From Blattamonas nauphoetae (lineage: Eukaryota > Preaxostyla > Oxymonadida): a stretch of DNA of 64,000 bases. This document shows positions 10,801 through 24,088 of the stretch, piece after piece. Location of the stretch: NCBI GenBank assembly GCA_033064195.1, contig JARBJD010000055.1:1-64000 (forward strand), written 5' to 3'. The notes below the pieces were generated by a model that ran no database searches, had not been told where the DNA came from, and saw only the letters and a program-made list of their open reading frames with translations. A program made the translations under genes and the position numbers. Position 1 is the stretch's first letter. The number at the start of each line of letters is the position of its first letter.

Positions 10801-13800
10801 TTTCGAGACTGCCAGGGTGTGTGTGGTGGATGGAGGTGACTGGATGAGAGTGTCTGCAGAGAATGCTGAGAGAGCGGCTGTCTCGACGAGATCCCCATCC
10901 ACATCGATCAGCCTCTCCACTCCCACATGTTCCAACCCAACACTGAGTGATCCACAGGGAAGCACATCCAGTCCGCACTTTTCGTGGCTTCCTCCATCTG
11001 CGTGCACGTGCATTGTTTCGTTGTCGTATCGGTGCCAGTGATAGATCAGCTCGTCCACCGACCCGTTCTCAAAGCGAGCAACGAAGCGGTTCTTCTCGGC
11101 TGGCGTGAATCGCGAGGCAGTTCTGGTCGGTGCCCAGTTTTGGAGAAGAGTGACGGCATCTTCGACTTCAGATGAGCCTTTAACATCCAACAGAACCCAG
11201 CTTCCCTTTCCTTCTGACGTGATCGACGAGAATGGCGAGGATGTCTGAGTGAAGGTGAATGTCGATCCCTTCTTCAGATGAATCGCTGTTCCAAGTGTGG
11301 TGTGTGTGAAGATAACACTGGAGAGTGAACACTCGACAAGATTCAACTCGCTTGATTCTTTCACTTCGATCAAAGTTGCGAGTGACGCAGAGAGTTGAGG
11401 GGAGAGTGGATCTGACGGTCCGAATGTGCACGAAGAGTACACCATCGAACCCTGCGAGACAATAAACACACTCACCGAAGTGCACAGAGAAGAGAGAGCA
11501 AATGTGAGCGAGGTGAATGCGAGTGTCGATGACGGCTTGTCCATTTCAAATGATCCTGTTCCTTCAATCGCAACTGTTTGGATCGTGTCGACGACTGATT
11601 TGATTTCGAATTGCTGTTGAATGAGCAATGGAACGTCGATTGATGTGGACGATGAGAGTGAGATGATGCTGATTGTGTTGTGGAACGAAGAGGAGAAGGC
11701 TGACGCGAGGGTGTTGCATTTGAACTCGATCGATCCACAATTCGGATGATCATGCGCCTTCTCGTCCAGTGTGTCCAAGACAACTTCCCCTTCTGGCGAC
11801 ACCAGCCAATAAACAAGCGACGACTCTCTCCATTTGTGTCCAGTGTCCATCGCTGTGTCTTCTCCCATCAGCAGCTCCGGCGTCGACGCTGAGAAGCTGC
11901 CTGTCCAGAGAGACGGATTGAGTTGTTGCTTGAAAGACGACCCTTTCAGCCTGAGTTCTTGTCCAGTCGATGGGTAGGACACAGAAGTGAAGATCTGGTT
12001 CGAGAATGTGAGTTCGCCTGATGTTTCCACGACGATGGCTGGTGTCTGGGTGAACGTCAGATTTGTGAGATTGCATCCAGACATCGCGAAAGGACCTGCT
12101 CCGAGCTGTCCCTCTTTGGAGCCAGTCGGTCGATAATCGATGGCGGGCACGGAGAGGGAAGCAGGTGATGCTTCGTCCGACGAGTTGAAGAGCGTTTCGT
12201 CCAACGCGAGTCCATTCCCAACTGAGAGGATGGGAGAGAGTGCAGTCGTCTTCCCCGACTCGAGGATCACAACACAGTTCTTCATCTCAAACCAGCCTTC
12301 TGCAGATCTCACATCGATGACACGGTGGTGTGGTTTAAGCGAGAAACTTAACTTTTCGGTTGAAAGGCGAGAGATGTCGTTGATGACAAAGAAGGAGCAT
12401 TCCTCAACAATCGCTGCTGGAAGCGTGATCTTTGTTCCACGTTCCCGGGTCGACGAAAGAGCGATCGACTGATTGATAAGTGTGATGGCTTCTGTCTCGA
12501 AAGGTGAGCTGTTGAACAGTCCATTGCGAGTGCACAGAGACCCATCAGCAAACGTGGATCTGAGGTAGGTAAGAGAGAAGCTCAGAGTGCGGCATGGTCG
12601 GCCACCCCATTTGCACTCTGCATAGTTCGGATACGTCGAGTTGATGTAAATGGTGGGGAAGTCGATGAAGGCAGCGATGCGTTTTCGCTCTGTGTCGTCT
12701 GAAGTGTGTCCTTCGATTTCCAGATGCGGCCACTGACTGTAGGAGACTCCAGCTTTTGAAGTGATGAAATCCACGCCGCCTTCTTCCGCCATTTCTTTCT
12801 CAATGAACATGTCGTTTCCAAACCCTGCCGTGTTTCCTTCATACCGGCAGTAGCGAGTGTTCACCGAATTCCTGAGAGTTGACCGTCACTTCACCAGAAA
12901 TGCTCCTCCTCGTCCGATCAACTTGCCCTCTGCATCCACAGCTGTGGCTCGGCATGACGTGAAATATGAAGTTTCCGAGTAGTAGTACATTTGACACTCA
13001 CCTGTGAGATCAACAGAGAATGCTCCGCCATGAAGAGCTGAGCATTCCGTGAACTGCGGATTCCCGAGAGTGATGGTACACGATGTCAGATGCGCTACTC
13101 CCCCTTCCTGGGCCGAGCACGACGTGAAGGTTCCGGAGAGGATGTCGATCCTGCCCGACGTGGCACAGATGACTCCACCGTTGCGAGCCGAGCAGTTTGT
13201 GAAAGTGCTGGTGCTGGTGAGTTTTGTTGACTTCGCTCGAATGATTCCACCATCACACGAGCTGCTGACGTTCGTAATAGTGCAACCCGTGAAGTTGAAA
13301 GTTGAATCTGATATGTCCAACAAAGGCTGTTCTGTTGTCGATTTCATCGTAAAACGCGTGTAAGAGAACAACCCTTTTGACATTCCAGCAATATTGAAGA
13401 GTGGCTCTGTCGTGAAAGAGAATTCGACTTGTGACAGACTTGAAGCTTCAAACGTGCCAGTCTTCGATGAGCAGACGGCTTTGACGAAAGAAGCACCAAC
13501 CATCTGAACACCTGTTGGGACTGAGAGAGAAGAAAGAACGGTGGAGATGCCTGCTGAATCGATGAATGGGTGAGACAATAATGGTGACGAGAGGCTCACA
13601 GAGACGCGAAGAAGAGAAAGAGATGAAGACTCATCCACGAGGAAGACGGTATTTTGAAGAGGTTGGAACGAGAGAGTCAAGGCGATAAGTTCGAGAGACG
13701 CATTGAAAAGCTGGCAGAAGATGTTTGACGTTTTGTCGACTGTGAGAGTGGACTGAGTTGTATACAGATTGACCGATGCTGACCCATTTCTGAACGTGAA

Positions 13801-16800
13801 GGGAGTGACTGTCTCATCATAACCATAATTTGTGGTGATTATAGTGTGAATGTTGTTGTGGAGACGGTGCCCGAGGAGATATGCCAAAGTCACTGTCTGC
13901 AGAAGCCCTGGTCCCAGGGAGTATGTGTCAGTGAAGGAGAGGAAGTTGTCGAGTCCAGTCGATGTGGAGACGATCAGTGGAGGTGTAGGTACGATGGGAC
14001 GAGTGGAATCAACCAAAAAAGAGTGCAGAGAAAGGAGTGATGCGAAAGTGTCGAGGTTGAGATCTTGCTTGTCACCTGAGAATCCATTGATCACACCATC
14101 GTCTCCTTTTGTGTCGTTCTCCACATCAGCACCTGCTCGGTTCCTGTCGAATGTGCACCTCTCCATGAAGAGGGAACTTGACGTGTTCAGTGACTTCAGA
14201 TCAATCGCACCTGCTCGCCCATACGTCGCACATCCTCCGAACATCGTCTGTTTGATCACAACAGTTCCTCCTGTCTCAGTCTCCACACAACTCGCACACT
14301 GCGTTGCTGCAGAGTCGAGCGGCTTGGGGCTTGACCGAACGACGCGCACAAACTTCGAATCCGTCAGAGTGAGCGAAGCACTTCCAGTCACAGCAATCAG
14401 CGCTGCCGATGATTCGGTGTTGTTGAAGACGGACAGGAAGATGCGAGTCTGTCCAGAAGAGAGTGAGATGAGGGTGGATGTGTGTTCCGCGATGTCCTGA
14501 ACAACAACTCCTTTCATTTCCAGAGATGCGTCTGCTGCCACTGAGAGGATCGTTGAGGTTGTCGACGAAGGTGCGAGTTGGAGTGACCGAAGTGTCAACT
14601 GTGACTGGTCCTGAAGAGTCAATCCTTCCACAGACAGTCTCGTCGTGTGCAAAGAGAGCGGGTCTGTTCCATTTCCGACAATCTCCAAATCGTGCGAGAC
14701 TGACTGTGCGGAGTCCTCTTCGAATTCTCCATCCGAGATCAGCAGGCGGTTCGGGTTGGTTGTAGAGAGAGCAGCGAAGGCAGACGAGAGAGTTTCATGG
14801 GTGACAAGTTGTTCGTTTGATGTTAATTCTGCTTCCTCTGATTCTGGAATCGGTTCAGCCAAAGTCGGCCATGACCCCATCCACAGTTCGTTTCGTGCGG
14901 GAGGGGCTGAAGTGGTGAAGAGGTGACAGTTCGTGAGAGACTTTCCATCGGTTGACGTTGTGATTTCACGATTCGACATACATCCAACAACGGAAGACTC
15001 GTTCAGGATCGATGTCGGTGTGGAAGTGAATCGGATGTCGGCCACAGTCGAGTCCTCCAAACTGAACGAGCAGTCTTCAAACAGCGCTGAATTGCATTTC
15101 GAAAACAGAACAAGATTCGCTGTCTTTCCAGACACAGCACTGAATGAGCAGGAGTGAACAGTGATATTGGTGGTGTCAAGATGGAAGACACCAGCTGCCT
15201 TCGTTCCTCCACAATTCTTGATCGTGACGGTGTCGAACACCGAGCAAGCTGTTGTCGAGAAGTCAAACAGGGCATTCCAACTCGTTGTGATGTCGGTGAA
15301 CGAACAGTCGTGGAGGATGACTGACCGGCCCGATTTAGATGTGATGACCGGGGCTGAGTAGGATCGCGTGCCAGTAAATGTTGAGCCTGAAAAGAAACAG
15401 ATGGTTGGACTGTTTTTTTGGTTGATGGTGGTCTGTTCAAACTGGCAATCCACAAACTGTAACGGGAAGAGTGTCGATGTTGGCCAGTTGAAGAGGATGT
15501 CCCCATCTCGCATGTGTGTGCGCGTCATTGAGAACAGACGATCTGATGTCGCGAGGCCGAGGAGGATTGTGGATTTGGTGTCGAGGATGGCTGTGTCTGT
15601 GATGGAGAGAGCATGAGGACTGGCGACTTGGTTGTTGTAGTAATAGATGCAGTATCCTGTTGATGTTCCATCTCCCTGCAATCGACAGTTCGTGACTGTG
15701 AGTGGGAGCGAGGTTGCATTTTCTCTGTACGATGAGATGAATCCTCCGTTGTACGTGTGCGTCTCTGAGCCTGTCAGTGTGAAATTGCAGTCTGCGATCT
15801 CGATGGATCCCGACGAAGCATAAGCCCCAACACCTCCCCCGAAATACGATGAACGATTCGGTTTGGTTGGATAGAAGTCTGTGAAGGTGCACGACTTGAC
15901 AGTCGATCCTTGAGAACTGGATGCAATTCCGGTCTGGTACAAGTAAATGCATCCTGCATACATGTCACTTGATGGACCATCGACAGAGCAATTTGTGCAC
16001 GTGCATCCTTCAATTTGAATTGGAATTTGTGCTGAAATCGTGAAAAGACATGATCCCCCAGATGCCGAAGGATAGGACGTTGTGCAATTGTAAAACATGT
16101 TTGAGAAGTGGCACCTGAGAACTTTGGCGATAAAGTCGATCTTTATGCGCGTGCTGCCTTCTGATCCGTCGAATGTCTGGTCAGTGTACGGGTCATCAGC
16201 ATTTCGAGGAATCGAGTCTTCGAGAACGAGCGACGGGCGCTCTTCGGACGTCGTGTGGCAGTGGCCGAAGGAGCAGTTCGACGACACGAAGTCCCCGCCG
16301 CTGTTCATGTCCCGCACCGTCGATCCCGAAAGGTGGTTGTTGCTCCCCCAAACCCAACACCCCACCATCCGCTGTCGCAGCTGACAAACGCAAAACAACT
16401 CACTTTTCGGCTGCGACGACACATTTGAGAACCCCACCTGCAAAAGCGACGTGGTGATCACGCGAGATCCCGCTCGCGAGTGTCCATCCGCAGACGACGA
16501 GTGAGCAAGCCCGTCTGAACCAACGATCGCTGAATTCTGCACGGTGGTCGAGATAACATCAACAGAAACCTCGTTTCCGACCATTTTGTCCTCAACTGTC
16601 CGAACAAGCGGGAACAATCTGTTTGTTCCACTTCGAAGTGAGCAGCTGTCGATGCTGATGTATGACTGCTCCTGATCCGCTCTTTCATTCACAACCACGA
16701 GAGGAGATGTACCGATCCACGAGAAAGAGCAATTTGTCAATCTGAGGGTGGACGATTGCACATCCGCAACGTGACAAGGAGCGTCATTCAGAGACGACGG

Positions 16801-17133
16801 TTGGAGTTCTGTCTCTAATCTCAACAGCGAGAGAGACGCATTGCAAAGAACAAAGAGTGTTGGGGAAGAGTGGCTGCTGGTGTGGCGAATGCTGTCAGGC
16901 GATGTCGATGGTGAGTTCGACAGTTGTGAATGGCTCTGCCCATCAAGCAAAAGCGATCGTGCAACCAACGACAGTGAATCGCAAGAAAATGATCCTGCTG
17001 GGAGTTTGACAATGTCCACTGCGTTATTCTGGGCTTGACGTTCAACGAATTGGTGGAGCGAGTTCTCTGTCAGACGTGGAATTGATGCGAAAATCGAACA
17101 GAGGCACAAAGAAAAGTGAATGATCATCGTCAA
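7894..17133 (-). pseudogene. Beta-helix receptor-like pseudokinase, copy A (3'-truncated, one in-frame TGA)
   Basis: A signal peptide (MIIHFSLCLCSIFA, start probably at 17127) leads into more than 2,600 residues of Ser/Thr/Cys-rich repeats with the alternating hydrophobic pattern of right-handed beta-helix (pectin-lyase-like) surface proteins. One membrane helix follows (LSLVIPIVCTVLLAVILLIV) with a basic stop-transfer (RRRKQKK), then a cytoplasmic region with kinase-like features (RWNAPE, FRLGLVLW). The frame is continuous for about 3,080 codons except a single TGA at 12886-12888, where copy B has GGA. The 3' end is lost inside the kinase C-lobe at the telomere-type repeat. No HRD or DFG motif is visible, so the domain is probably a pseudokinase. 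A role as a surface receptor or adhesin is inferred from architecture only. The gene has no mobile insertion, unlike copy B. Confidence 0.8.
7940..7952 (-). repeat. Interstitial telomere-type repeat at arm A breakpoint
   Basis: The minus strand reads GGGTTAGGGTTAG, about two units of TTAGGG. It sits exactly where copy A of the receptor gene stops matching copy B: both read CTTGTGGG, then B continues with AATTGGAGAC and A continues with the telomere-type bases. The remaining minus-strand sequence to 7894 has no match in arm B. Confidence 0.75.
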
Positions 17134-17139
17134 GTTCCA

Positions 17140-20100
17140 ATCCAGAACTAATCTTGGACTTTGGGGCGATGGATCAAACAGAAATGAAGCCCTTATTTTG
17201 GAAAGTTGGACCGAACCATTTAATTCTCAACATGTACGAGTCCAAGATGTCAGTCCAGTTGGCACTGAATCCAGTTTCTCTGGCGATCGTTGGAGAAGGA
17301 GGAGGTGGAACAGGAGCACAACGAGGATGAAAACGAAGACGTCACGAATGACTTCGGGTGTGTCGGTGGCGACGATGGTGTGTTCGTCTGAGAAGTCCAA
17401 ATGTCGATTTGATTGCCATTTCGAGGGTGTCGACATTCGTTGTGCTGAGTCCCCACCCTCCACTCTTCCTTGAATGGCCGCAGGTGCATCTGTCCTGCTG
17501 CTCAGGACGATGACTGTCGTGTCATTGCTTCCAACTGATCACTCTTTCACGATGCGGTGTGCTCGATGAAGAACACCACGCGGCAATTCCGAGTGTCCAC
17601 AACAACCCGTTCAGTTCCACTTCCCTCTCTTCAGCATGTGGCTCGGCTGTCTCGTCGAAGCTCTTCGGCAGTGAGTGACACGGCAAGAAAGGGTGTCTGC
17701 ACAGATAAAAGTTCGACGAGTTGGTTTCTGCATTCTTTGAGTTGTGAACGATCCAGCCACAGCGTGTGTGGGTTGAGGATGGACGGAACAGCTGTTGTGC
17801 GCACGGAGATGCGAGAGCTTGACACTGACCCAGTTTCAAACGTGATTGTCGCCAATCACATTCGCCCAGCCAGCTCCTCCCTCCATCCTCATTCTCGCTC
17901 GAGCAGACAGCGAAGACGCTCAAACGAAAGTGACACAGGAAGTGCCATTGATCTCCACAGCTCGGCCATTCCATCCCCCGCAGGGCTTGTCTCGAACGGG
18001 CAGATGGTGAGTGTTCCCGCACTGTTTGTGCAGAAGAGAGCACCAGTTCATTGCGTGCTCGTCCATGTCTCAAATCTGCATTCTGCGAAGTCGGATGACG
18101 CTGTTTTGATGCAATCGACCGCATGTTCAGCGTGGCAGGCTGGCAGAGGCGAAGATCAGCTGGAATGGCGTGCTGTTGGAAGGGTGGAGAGTGTTGCAAG
18201 CAGAGTGTCGATGGAGTCGAGGATGATAAAGTGTGGAGTGAGGGAAGGACGGATGAGAGAGAAGTGGGTGGTGTGGATGGTCGGATGATGGTGCAGAAGC
18301 TGAGCAGTTCCGCATCATCTGAAGAATCCTTATTTCCTGTCGTTGGGAACTGGATCCACACAAACAACTGGACAAGTGTCGAAATCTTGCAAGACACCAT
18401 CAGACGACATTTCGACACGATTTGGATCAGTCCTAAGCTCATGTCTTGTTTCTTCAAGCAACGGAGAAGATCATCTCGATTTGGCGGGCAGTAGTCTTTC
18501 AAAGGCGATGACTGCTGCAAACTGGATGAGAGGGAGGAAAGCACGTGTTGCAGGAGGAGTGGCAGGGATGAGATTCCTCGTTCATTCAAGACTTCGTTGC
18601 AAGTGCTTCTGATCACCTTTCGTTCGGTGCAACAGATGCGAGTGAACATGGCGATCCATTTGAGGTGGATGTCCCTTTCTCAGGTTGGCGTTGGGCGGAA
18701 GTGAGTTCTCGAAATTGGAGCATCGATGAGAGCTCTAAGGATGTCCATTCCTCTTCACCCATCCATTCACACGACGACTGGCGATGGTGTGGATCAGTTG
18801 AGAGGAGTGCAGCGTGCGGTGCACAAATAGACGAGGCAGGGAACGGTGTTTTCTGTTTGAGCGTTGTTAGCCACATCCCATTTCGTGTCATTCTTCCAGC
18901 TCCTTCGAGGAGCATATTCCCCACGTCTGATGAATTCAGCGCGAATCCATGTTCAGGTTGGAGTGGAGACGTGAATAACGTTCGCAAGATGTTGAAAATG
19001 AGATTCGTGAAAACGAACCCTGTCGATGATTGGATGGGAGAGAAAATTGGAGTAAATGGCTGAGACGGGATCAGAGATGGATCTGATGTCCGTGAAACGT
19101 GGTGAGAGAGATGGAGTGGCTGAGTGATGAGTGCGACACGAAATCGATGAGAAAATCGAGATTTACCGAACCCCGCAAAGACTCCAAGCACTCTGGATGA
19201 AGAAAGAACGACGGTGAGATGTCAGAGAACGAGAGTGGTAGCGAGATTTATGACGGTTCAAGTCCAACTTGTCGTTCTGAGGGAGAGAGGGGAAATATCG
19301 CACTGAAATGAGAAATAAGGAAGGCAATCAGAAATTACACAATTCGAAGGAGTGAGGAAGGGATAAAGTGCAAATAAGGAGAGAGGTCACACCAACAAAC
19401 TCATCATCAAGATCAGCCATGGTGAGGATCAGCTGGTCAATGATTTGCACAAGGGGGTCATCAGTGATTTCCGTGGTAGGTGTGAATCGACGAGAAGGCG
19501 AGAGAGCGCATTCAATCACGACAGACATGAGCCATTTTATGACGAAGTCGAACAGTTGCTCCCCCTTCAGTTCCAGGTCTGGCGAGAGGATAACAAGATG
19601 CAATCTGAGACTATGGTTGTATGGAGAGGAAATATTGAGCCTTTCTGACGTCAAATAGCATCGAAAACCGAATTTGAGGAAGTGACCTGATCGACCGCTG
19701 ATATGCCACAAACATGGTTGAATTGTCAGTGTACCTGATCATTGGGGATCTCCTTTCGGTATGTTTGTAGGGATCGGAATCAGTCCGTGTATTCTGTGTG
19801 CAAGAGTGGCGATCGAGTGACCGTTTCCAGAAAGTGCTCTTTAAGACGAGAAATAATCCGTCAAGCAGAGATAAGTGACAGATCATCAGTTTGAAGGTAG
19901 GGGCTATGGAGAAGGACGTGATACTGGCCGAGTGCGATGGGACTTCGATTCGTTGAGTTGACCTCACGTGTTTCAGGGTTCTATCGAAAGCAGGGAGGAA
20001 AAATGAAAGAAATGAAGAAAGAGGAAGAAGTAGAAACGAGATCGTGACAGTTTCTGAGAGGCAGAGCAAGTTCTGACCCAAAGAAGACTGCATGTTTCTC

Positions 20101-21075
20101 CGACGAGTTGTTCTGTGGAAGACATAGATATTGTCGAATAAAAGTCACGATAGGCTCGTTGAAAAGGGACTGGAGAGGTTGGAGATGTCTGTAGTGTGGA
20201 CGGAGCACGAAATGAGTGGGATCTCTTTGACGACAACTGGATCTAAAACAATCTGACGGGATGGTGATGAATTCGTGGAAGATACCACGTGAATATGTGA
20301 AAAGGTGACAAATCCGTTGAGATCTGAGGGAGAATTAGACATAGGAAAGTATTGAAAAGAAAGTTGAGTGAGAAATGACAAATTGAAGAACGATAAGTGG
20401 AATTTTACCCACCGGATCTCAAGGAAATTGAACACAACAAAGCAAACAGAGGTCTTACAGTCTAAGGAATCACAAATTTTTCTCAAGAATCAGCATCCGA
20501 CGAGGTTTAAGGTTGTCCTGCCGTAGGTTGAACAAGCCAAAACGAAACATTAACGGAGATACAATGAAGCGAGTTTCGGAAAGATTTGTGGCGTGGGAGT
20601 GGGCGCGGGGTTCCCATACTCTGATGAAATGAATGAAGAATCTTGATCTCTCCAGAACCGTCCAGATCGATAGGAACAGCGGCTGTTGTAGTTGTGTCAC
20701 ATTTTCGACGTGTATGAGGCGGTGTTCGCCACATTGTTTCCTGTTGATCGTCGACCATTGCAGTTTGGTCCTTGCTGATGTCGTCTGTGATTCAATCGAA
20801 CAGAAGGAGCACCTTCGATGTATGGCATAATCTGGGAAAGATTAAAAGACCCTGTTCTATGAAAAGTCAGAAAGTGCCCTTTATTCATATTTACTGTCAT
20901 TCGATGGTGTGATCTCTCGTTTTAATGATGTACGTGTTCCTTGCACATCCTCGATTCCATTTTCAAATGCTCACGAACACATTGTCTGTGTAGCTTTGGA
21001 AAGATTTAGCTTCTGTGGACGGATTCCTCTCTCTTGTATTCATGTGGACTGACATCCGCTTTCACACAGATATGG
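17140..21075 (-). pseudogene. Intron-split gene of unknown family, copy A (decayed)
   Basis: Upstream of the receptor gene and on the same strand, many short coding-like stretches in changing frames match arm B. Clear ones are LNPHTLWLDRS followed by SVQTPFLAVSLTAEELRRDS (17631-17855), a stretch with VILSPDLELKGEQLFDFVI (19328-19711), and RPHYRHLQPLQSLFNEPIV near 20100-20180. One intron is well supported: 20324-20412, donor GTGGGT, acceptor CTCAG, 89 nt, with an intron of equal length at the same site in arm B. I do not recognise the family. The mix of stops and frame changes suggests either a gene with many short introns or a pseudogene, and compared with copy B about 1 kb is missing near the 3' part. 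I lean to pseudogene. Confidence 0.45.
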
Positions 21076-21079
21076 ATTA

Positions 21080-22130
21080 TAGCTGTCTGGCTTGGCCTGG
21101 CCTACCGGTTTTTCCAGAAAGACCGTGCCAGGCACTGGCCTGGGGGGTACCAATGATGGGTACGAGATCTTTTTTCAAATCACTGGAAAACACGATAAAG
21201 ATGACAATCAGAGTTTCTGGTGAAGGTAGTGAGACGGAAATACAGTTTCACAGCGTCATTTATCATCATTTCTGCCTTTTTATCTATGTCACAGTTCAAT
21301 TTATCGAATCATGGGTTGATCGGGACTCACTTCTTGGAAAGGCTGTTTTTGTTCCTCTGTCAATTTCATTCGATTCTACATTGTATGTCAGTGTTCTTTC
21401 AATTGGAATACCACTCATTCTCATCCTCTTCTCAGTGATCAATCATTCGATGTCACCACGTGATAATTGGGGTATCAACGCCCAATTCCACTCCTAAAGC
21501 ATTCTTCGGCCCGCAAAGGAGAAAATCAGCACGAATCAGATTCTGGTTATCACTCTTGCACCAGTATTTCACCAGTTCTTTCATGTCATTCAGATTCTCA
21601 GGATCGGACTAATAAACAACGAAATGATCCGAAAACGTGTTTTTCACGCAAAATGCATGCATTTCCAATGGTATCTTTCGTTCTTTCAGACATTGTTTTG
21701 GTTTAGAGACTCCATCACTCCTTCTGACAAAGCCTGCGTCTATTTCTCCTTGAAGTCGCTCAAACAAACTTCGCTCCCCTCACACATGATGAAAGAACGA
21801 TCTTGATGATAAGATCAAACCAGATACATTGTCAATGTGGTCTTGTATCACAAATCACCCAACCTTTTCGCAGTTGCTTTTTTTAACTTCTTTTTTGAGA
21901 TATCTCTCTCCAATCCGTTCTTATCTGTCTTCATTTGTCGACTTTCTTCTTTCTCTGGAGTTTTGTCTTTTCATTTCACCTTCATTCCCCATTTGTTTTG
22001 AACTTTTCCATTAAACACCACCTCATCCGTCTCAGCAAAGAATAATTCTCAATTCGGAGTAAAACGAGAGCATAACTTGTTTACACACATATAGAGAGCG
22101 ATTCAAGACCTATCTAGAAGCATGGTGTGA
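21080..22130. other. Kilobase present only in arm A
   Basis: Aligning the arms, about 1,050 bp here have no counterpart in arm B, where the flanking matches lie within about 100 bp of each other (near 29950-30040). The left edge has a GC-rich self-complementary patch (TGGCCTGGCC, TGCCAGGCACTGGC). I see no clear terminal inverted repeat or target duplication and no convincing gene. It could be an insertion in A or a deletion in B. Confidence 0.4.
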
Positions 22131-22259
22131 TCGATCCCATTCTGGCTGAAAATTGGCATTTGGCATCACAAAACAGCCTACTTTGTCGAGATCATCTTCT
22201 CTTTTGCCTCCCACTCTCGAGTTGTCTCAGATTACTTCAATCTCTTCACACACTCCCCT

Positions 22260-22480
22260 GAAGTTGAACCATTGGTTATAGGCAGTCATATCCATTGAGA
22301 CTCCTACTCAATCATTCTTCTTCACAGTTTGATGGACAACTCTCAAAAATCTCATCTTGATCTCCGGCTTTTGTCCTGACAGGAATAGAGTTTGAGTTTC
22401 CATCTCTATCAACCTCCTCTCAAAGATAGAGAATGGAGGACATGTCTGATAAATCTGCTTTTGTATGTTTTACCAAATCT
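22260..22480 (+). other. Exon-like segment conserved with 29630-29830 (inverted)
   Basis: A stretch bounded by an acceptor-like TTCTTCACAG and a donor-like GTATGT matches the reverse strand of 29630-29830, where the same splice-like ends are kept. The enclosed sequence has no long shared open frame, so it may be an untranslated exon or the remnant of a gene that pointed towards the centre of the palindrome in both arms. Confidence 0.35.
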
Positions 22481-22904
22481 TAACTTCCTCGTACTTCACT
22501 CGTTTAGCATTTTCCGTCGATTAAAGACAACCTATCGATCTCCCAACAAATACCAACATTAACCCAACATTATCTCGCAAAAAGTGAACAAACATTCAAA
22601 AAACGGAAAATCAACAGCAGTTATCGATTATGTCTTTATATCAGACAGAGACTGAAGCAGAAGCCTCGTCAACTCTTTCTGAACATTTAACGCTTTTCAC
22701 TTCTTGTATCTCTCGTTTTCTACTCTTTCATCTCACCTAAAAACGTAATCCGGTTGTTTTATGACATATTGTTGACTGTTGAGAGATTTAGTCAGGATCC
22801 TCATTTTCTCCTTTGTATGACAAGCAGGGTGTGCGAAACACAAGCTATATGCAGTGAAAGATAGTAGATTATTGGCATGTTAATTGGATTGGACGTTGCC
22901 AATG

Positions 22905-23240
22905 TTGGACTGGACAATCGACCTCTATTGGACATTCATTTTTAGACTTGCTTCTCTCATCCTCAATTCACTCATTCAATCATTTTCACAAAGAAATGAC
23001 AATAATCACTTAAGAAATAGCGAAATGGAGATAATTTGATCATATTTAGCCAAGTGTGAATCTCGACTTGATCCACCCACCATTGGACGTCATTGGACGT
23101 GACTGGACATTTCGCTGAAATTTTTTTTCTGAAGTCTACACAATTAGTGCATCCCGTTTATTGAGGTTTTGACGAGTCGGCAAAATTGGACAGTCCAATG
23201 GACTGTCCAGTCCTGGACTGTCCAATCGACACCTATTAAG
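22905..23240. repeat. Cluster of GGACTG/TGGACAGTCCA palindromic motifs
   Basis: A motif reading GGACTGGACAATCGACC at 22907 recurs in the same orientation as GGACTGTCCAATCGACA at 23215, followed in both by CTATT. Between them are TTGGACGTCATTGGACGT-type copies (23083-23105) and a nested palindrome TTGGACAGTCCA next to TGGACTGTCCA (23187-23225). A related copy lies at 24793-24835. The rest of 22781-23450 is AT-rich with no gene. Confidence 0.6.
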
Positions 23241-24088
23241 GGATTGAGTTACATCCTCATCTCAATTACCTTTTGATGTTCACATGTCTCTCTCACTTTT
23301 TTTGAATACTAGGCGACTTCGTCTCGGTTTTGAAATACCGTGGGGTCATAAATCGCGACGCAAAGTCAACAGATCTAGAATTCATTCATTCTTCCCCAGA
23401 CACAACATCTCTCACCCCACGATTGATATCACCATCGAATCTCTATGCTTGAACTCAAATGTGTGAATTTCTCATTCTAAATTCTTCTTTTATTCCTTTC
23501 TGTTCCAGCCTTCGTTTCGCATCCTTTCCTCAAAGTTCTGCCTCGATGATACGTGACTTTTTCACTGGTGAGATCAACTTACTTGAGTTTCTTCAATTTA
23601 TGATGTGGAATCCGATATTCTCTGTATTCAGGTCGCTTCTGCGGCTATGTCAATCGTTGGGATGATCTGTGTGATCATTTATATCTTCCCTGTTGTCTTA
23701 ATCAATGTTTGTTTGCTTCTTCTGCTCATTCTTTCAATTCTTCTCTTCTCATAGCAACTGAGATTCATTGCATGATGACTCCTCACAATGTGGGGGAATG
23801 AGTTCTTTTTCATTGGAATATGAATCTCTACTGCTCGTATGCACAGATTCATCCTCTACAGTATGTTCTCTTTCATGTTTTTCCTCATCTTCCAGATATA
23901 TTTGTCCAAACGCATTGGTGAGCGCTGACCTGCTCGATCACCATTGATTGTGTTCTGGACACGCCTCTGCTCCTGTTTGGAATCATCCGCATATTTCCAA
24001 AGAATTGCAGTCAAATGCAAGAATTTGTATTCTGGATACCTTGACGGATATTCACAGCAATTGTGATGATTCTTGGTATCATGTTTAG
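23241..24088 (+). other. AT-rich stretch, possible upstream exons of the membrane protein gene
   Basis: No continuous gene is present. Two intron-like intervals can be drawn (23568-23631, GTGAGA to TTCAG; 23861-23895, GTATGT to CCAG), and a hydrophobic segment is encoded near 23632-23700. I could not connect these to the downstream exons in one frame. Confidence 0.25.

Larger units (their letters stand above)
7950..22780. repeat. Arm A of a large imperfect inverted duplication
   Basis: Arm A read on the minus strand matches arm B (about 29300-61521) read on the plus strand in the same order: the receptor-like gene, the upstream intron-split gene, and an outer segment near 22130-22780 that matches 29300-29980 in reverse. 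Similarity is high in the receptor gene and lower near the centre. Arm A has about 1 kb (roughly 21080-22130) absent from B and lacks about 1 kb present in B at 33730-34690. Confidence 0.9.

Noticed and set aside
8000-16500. Many plus-strand open frames of 80-216 codons opposite copy A, and their counterparts opposite copy B
   Set aside because: They are antisense shadows of the Ser/Thr-rich receptor frame; their products are low-complexity and have no signals or motifs.
17522-18649. A 375-codon minus frame upstream of copy A as an intact gene
   Set aside because: The corresponding arm B sequence does not keep this frame, while shorter stretches in other frames are conserved.
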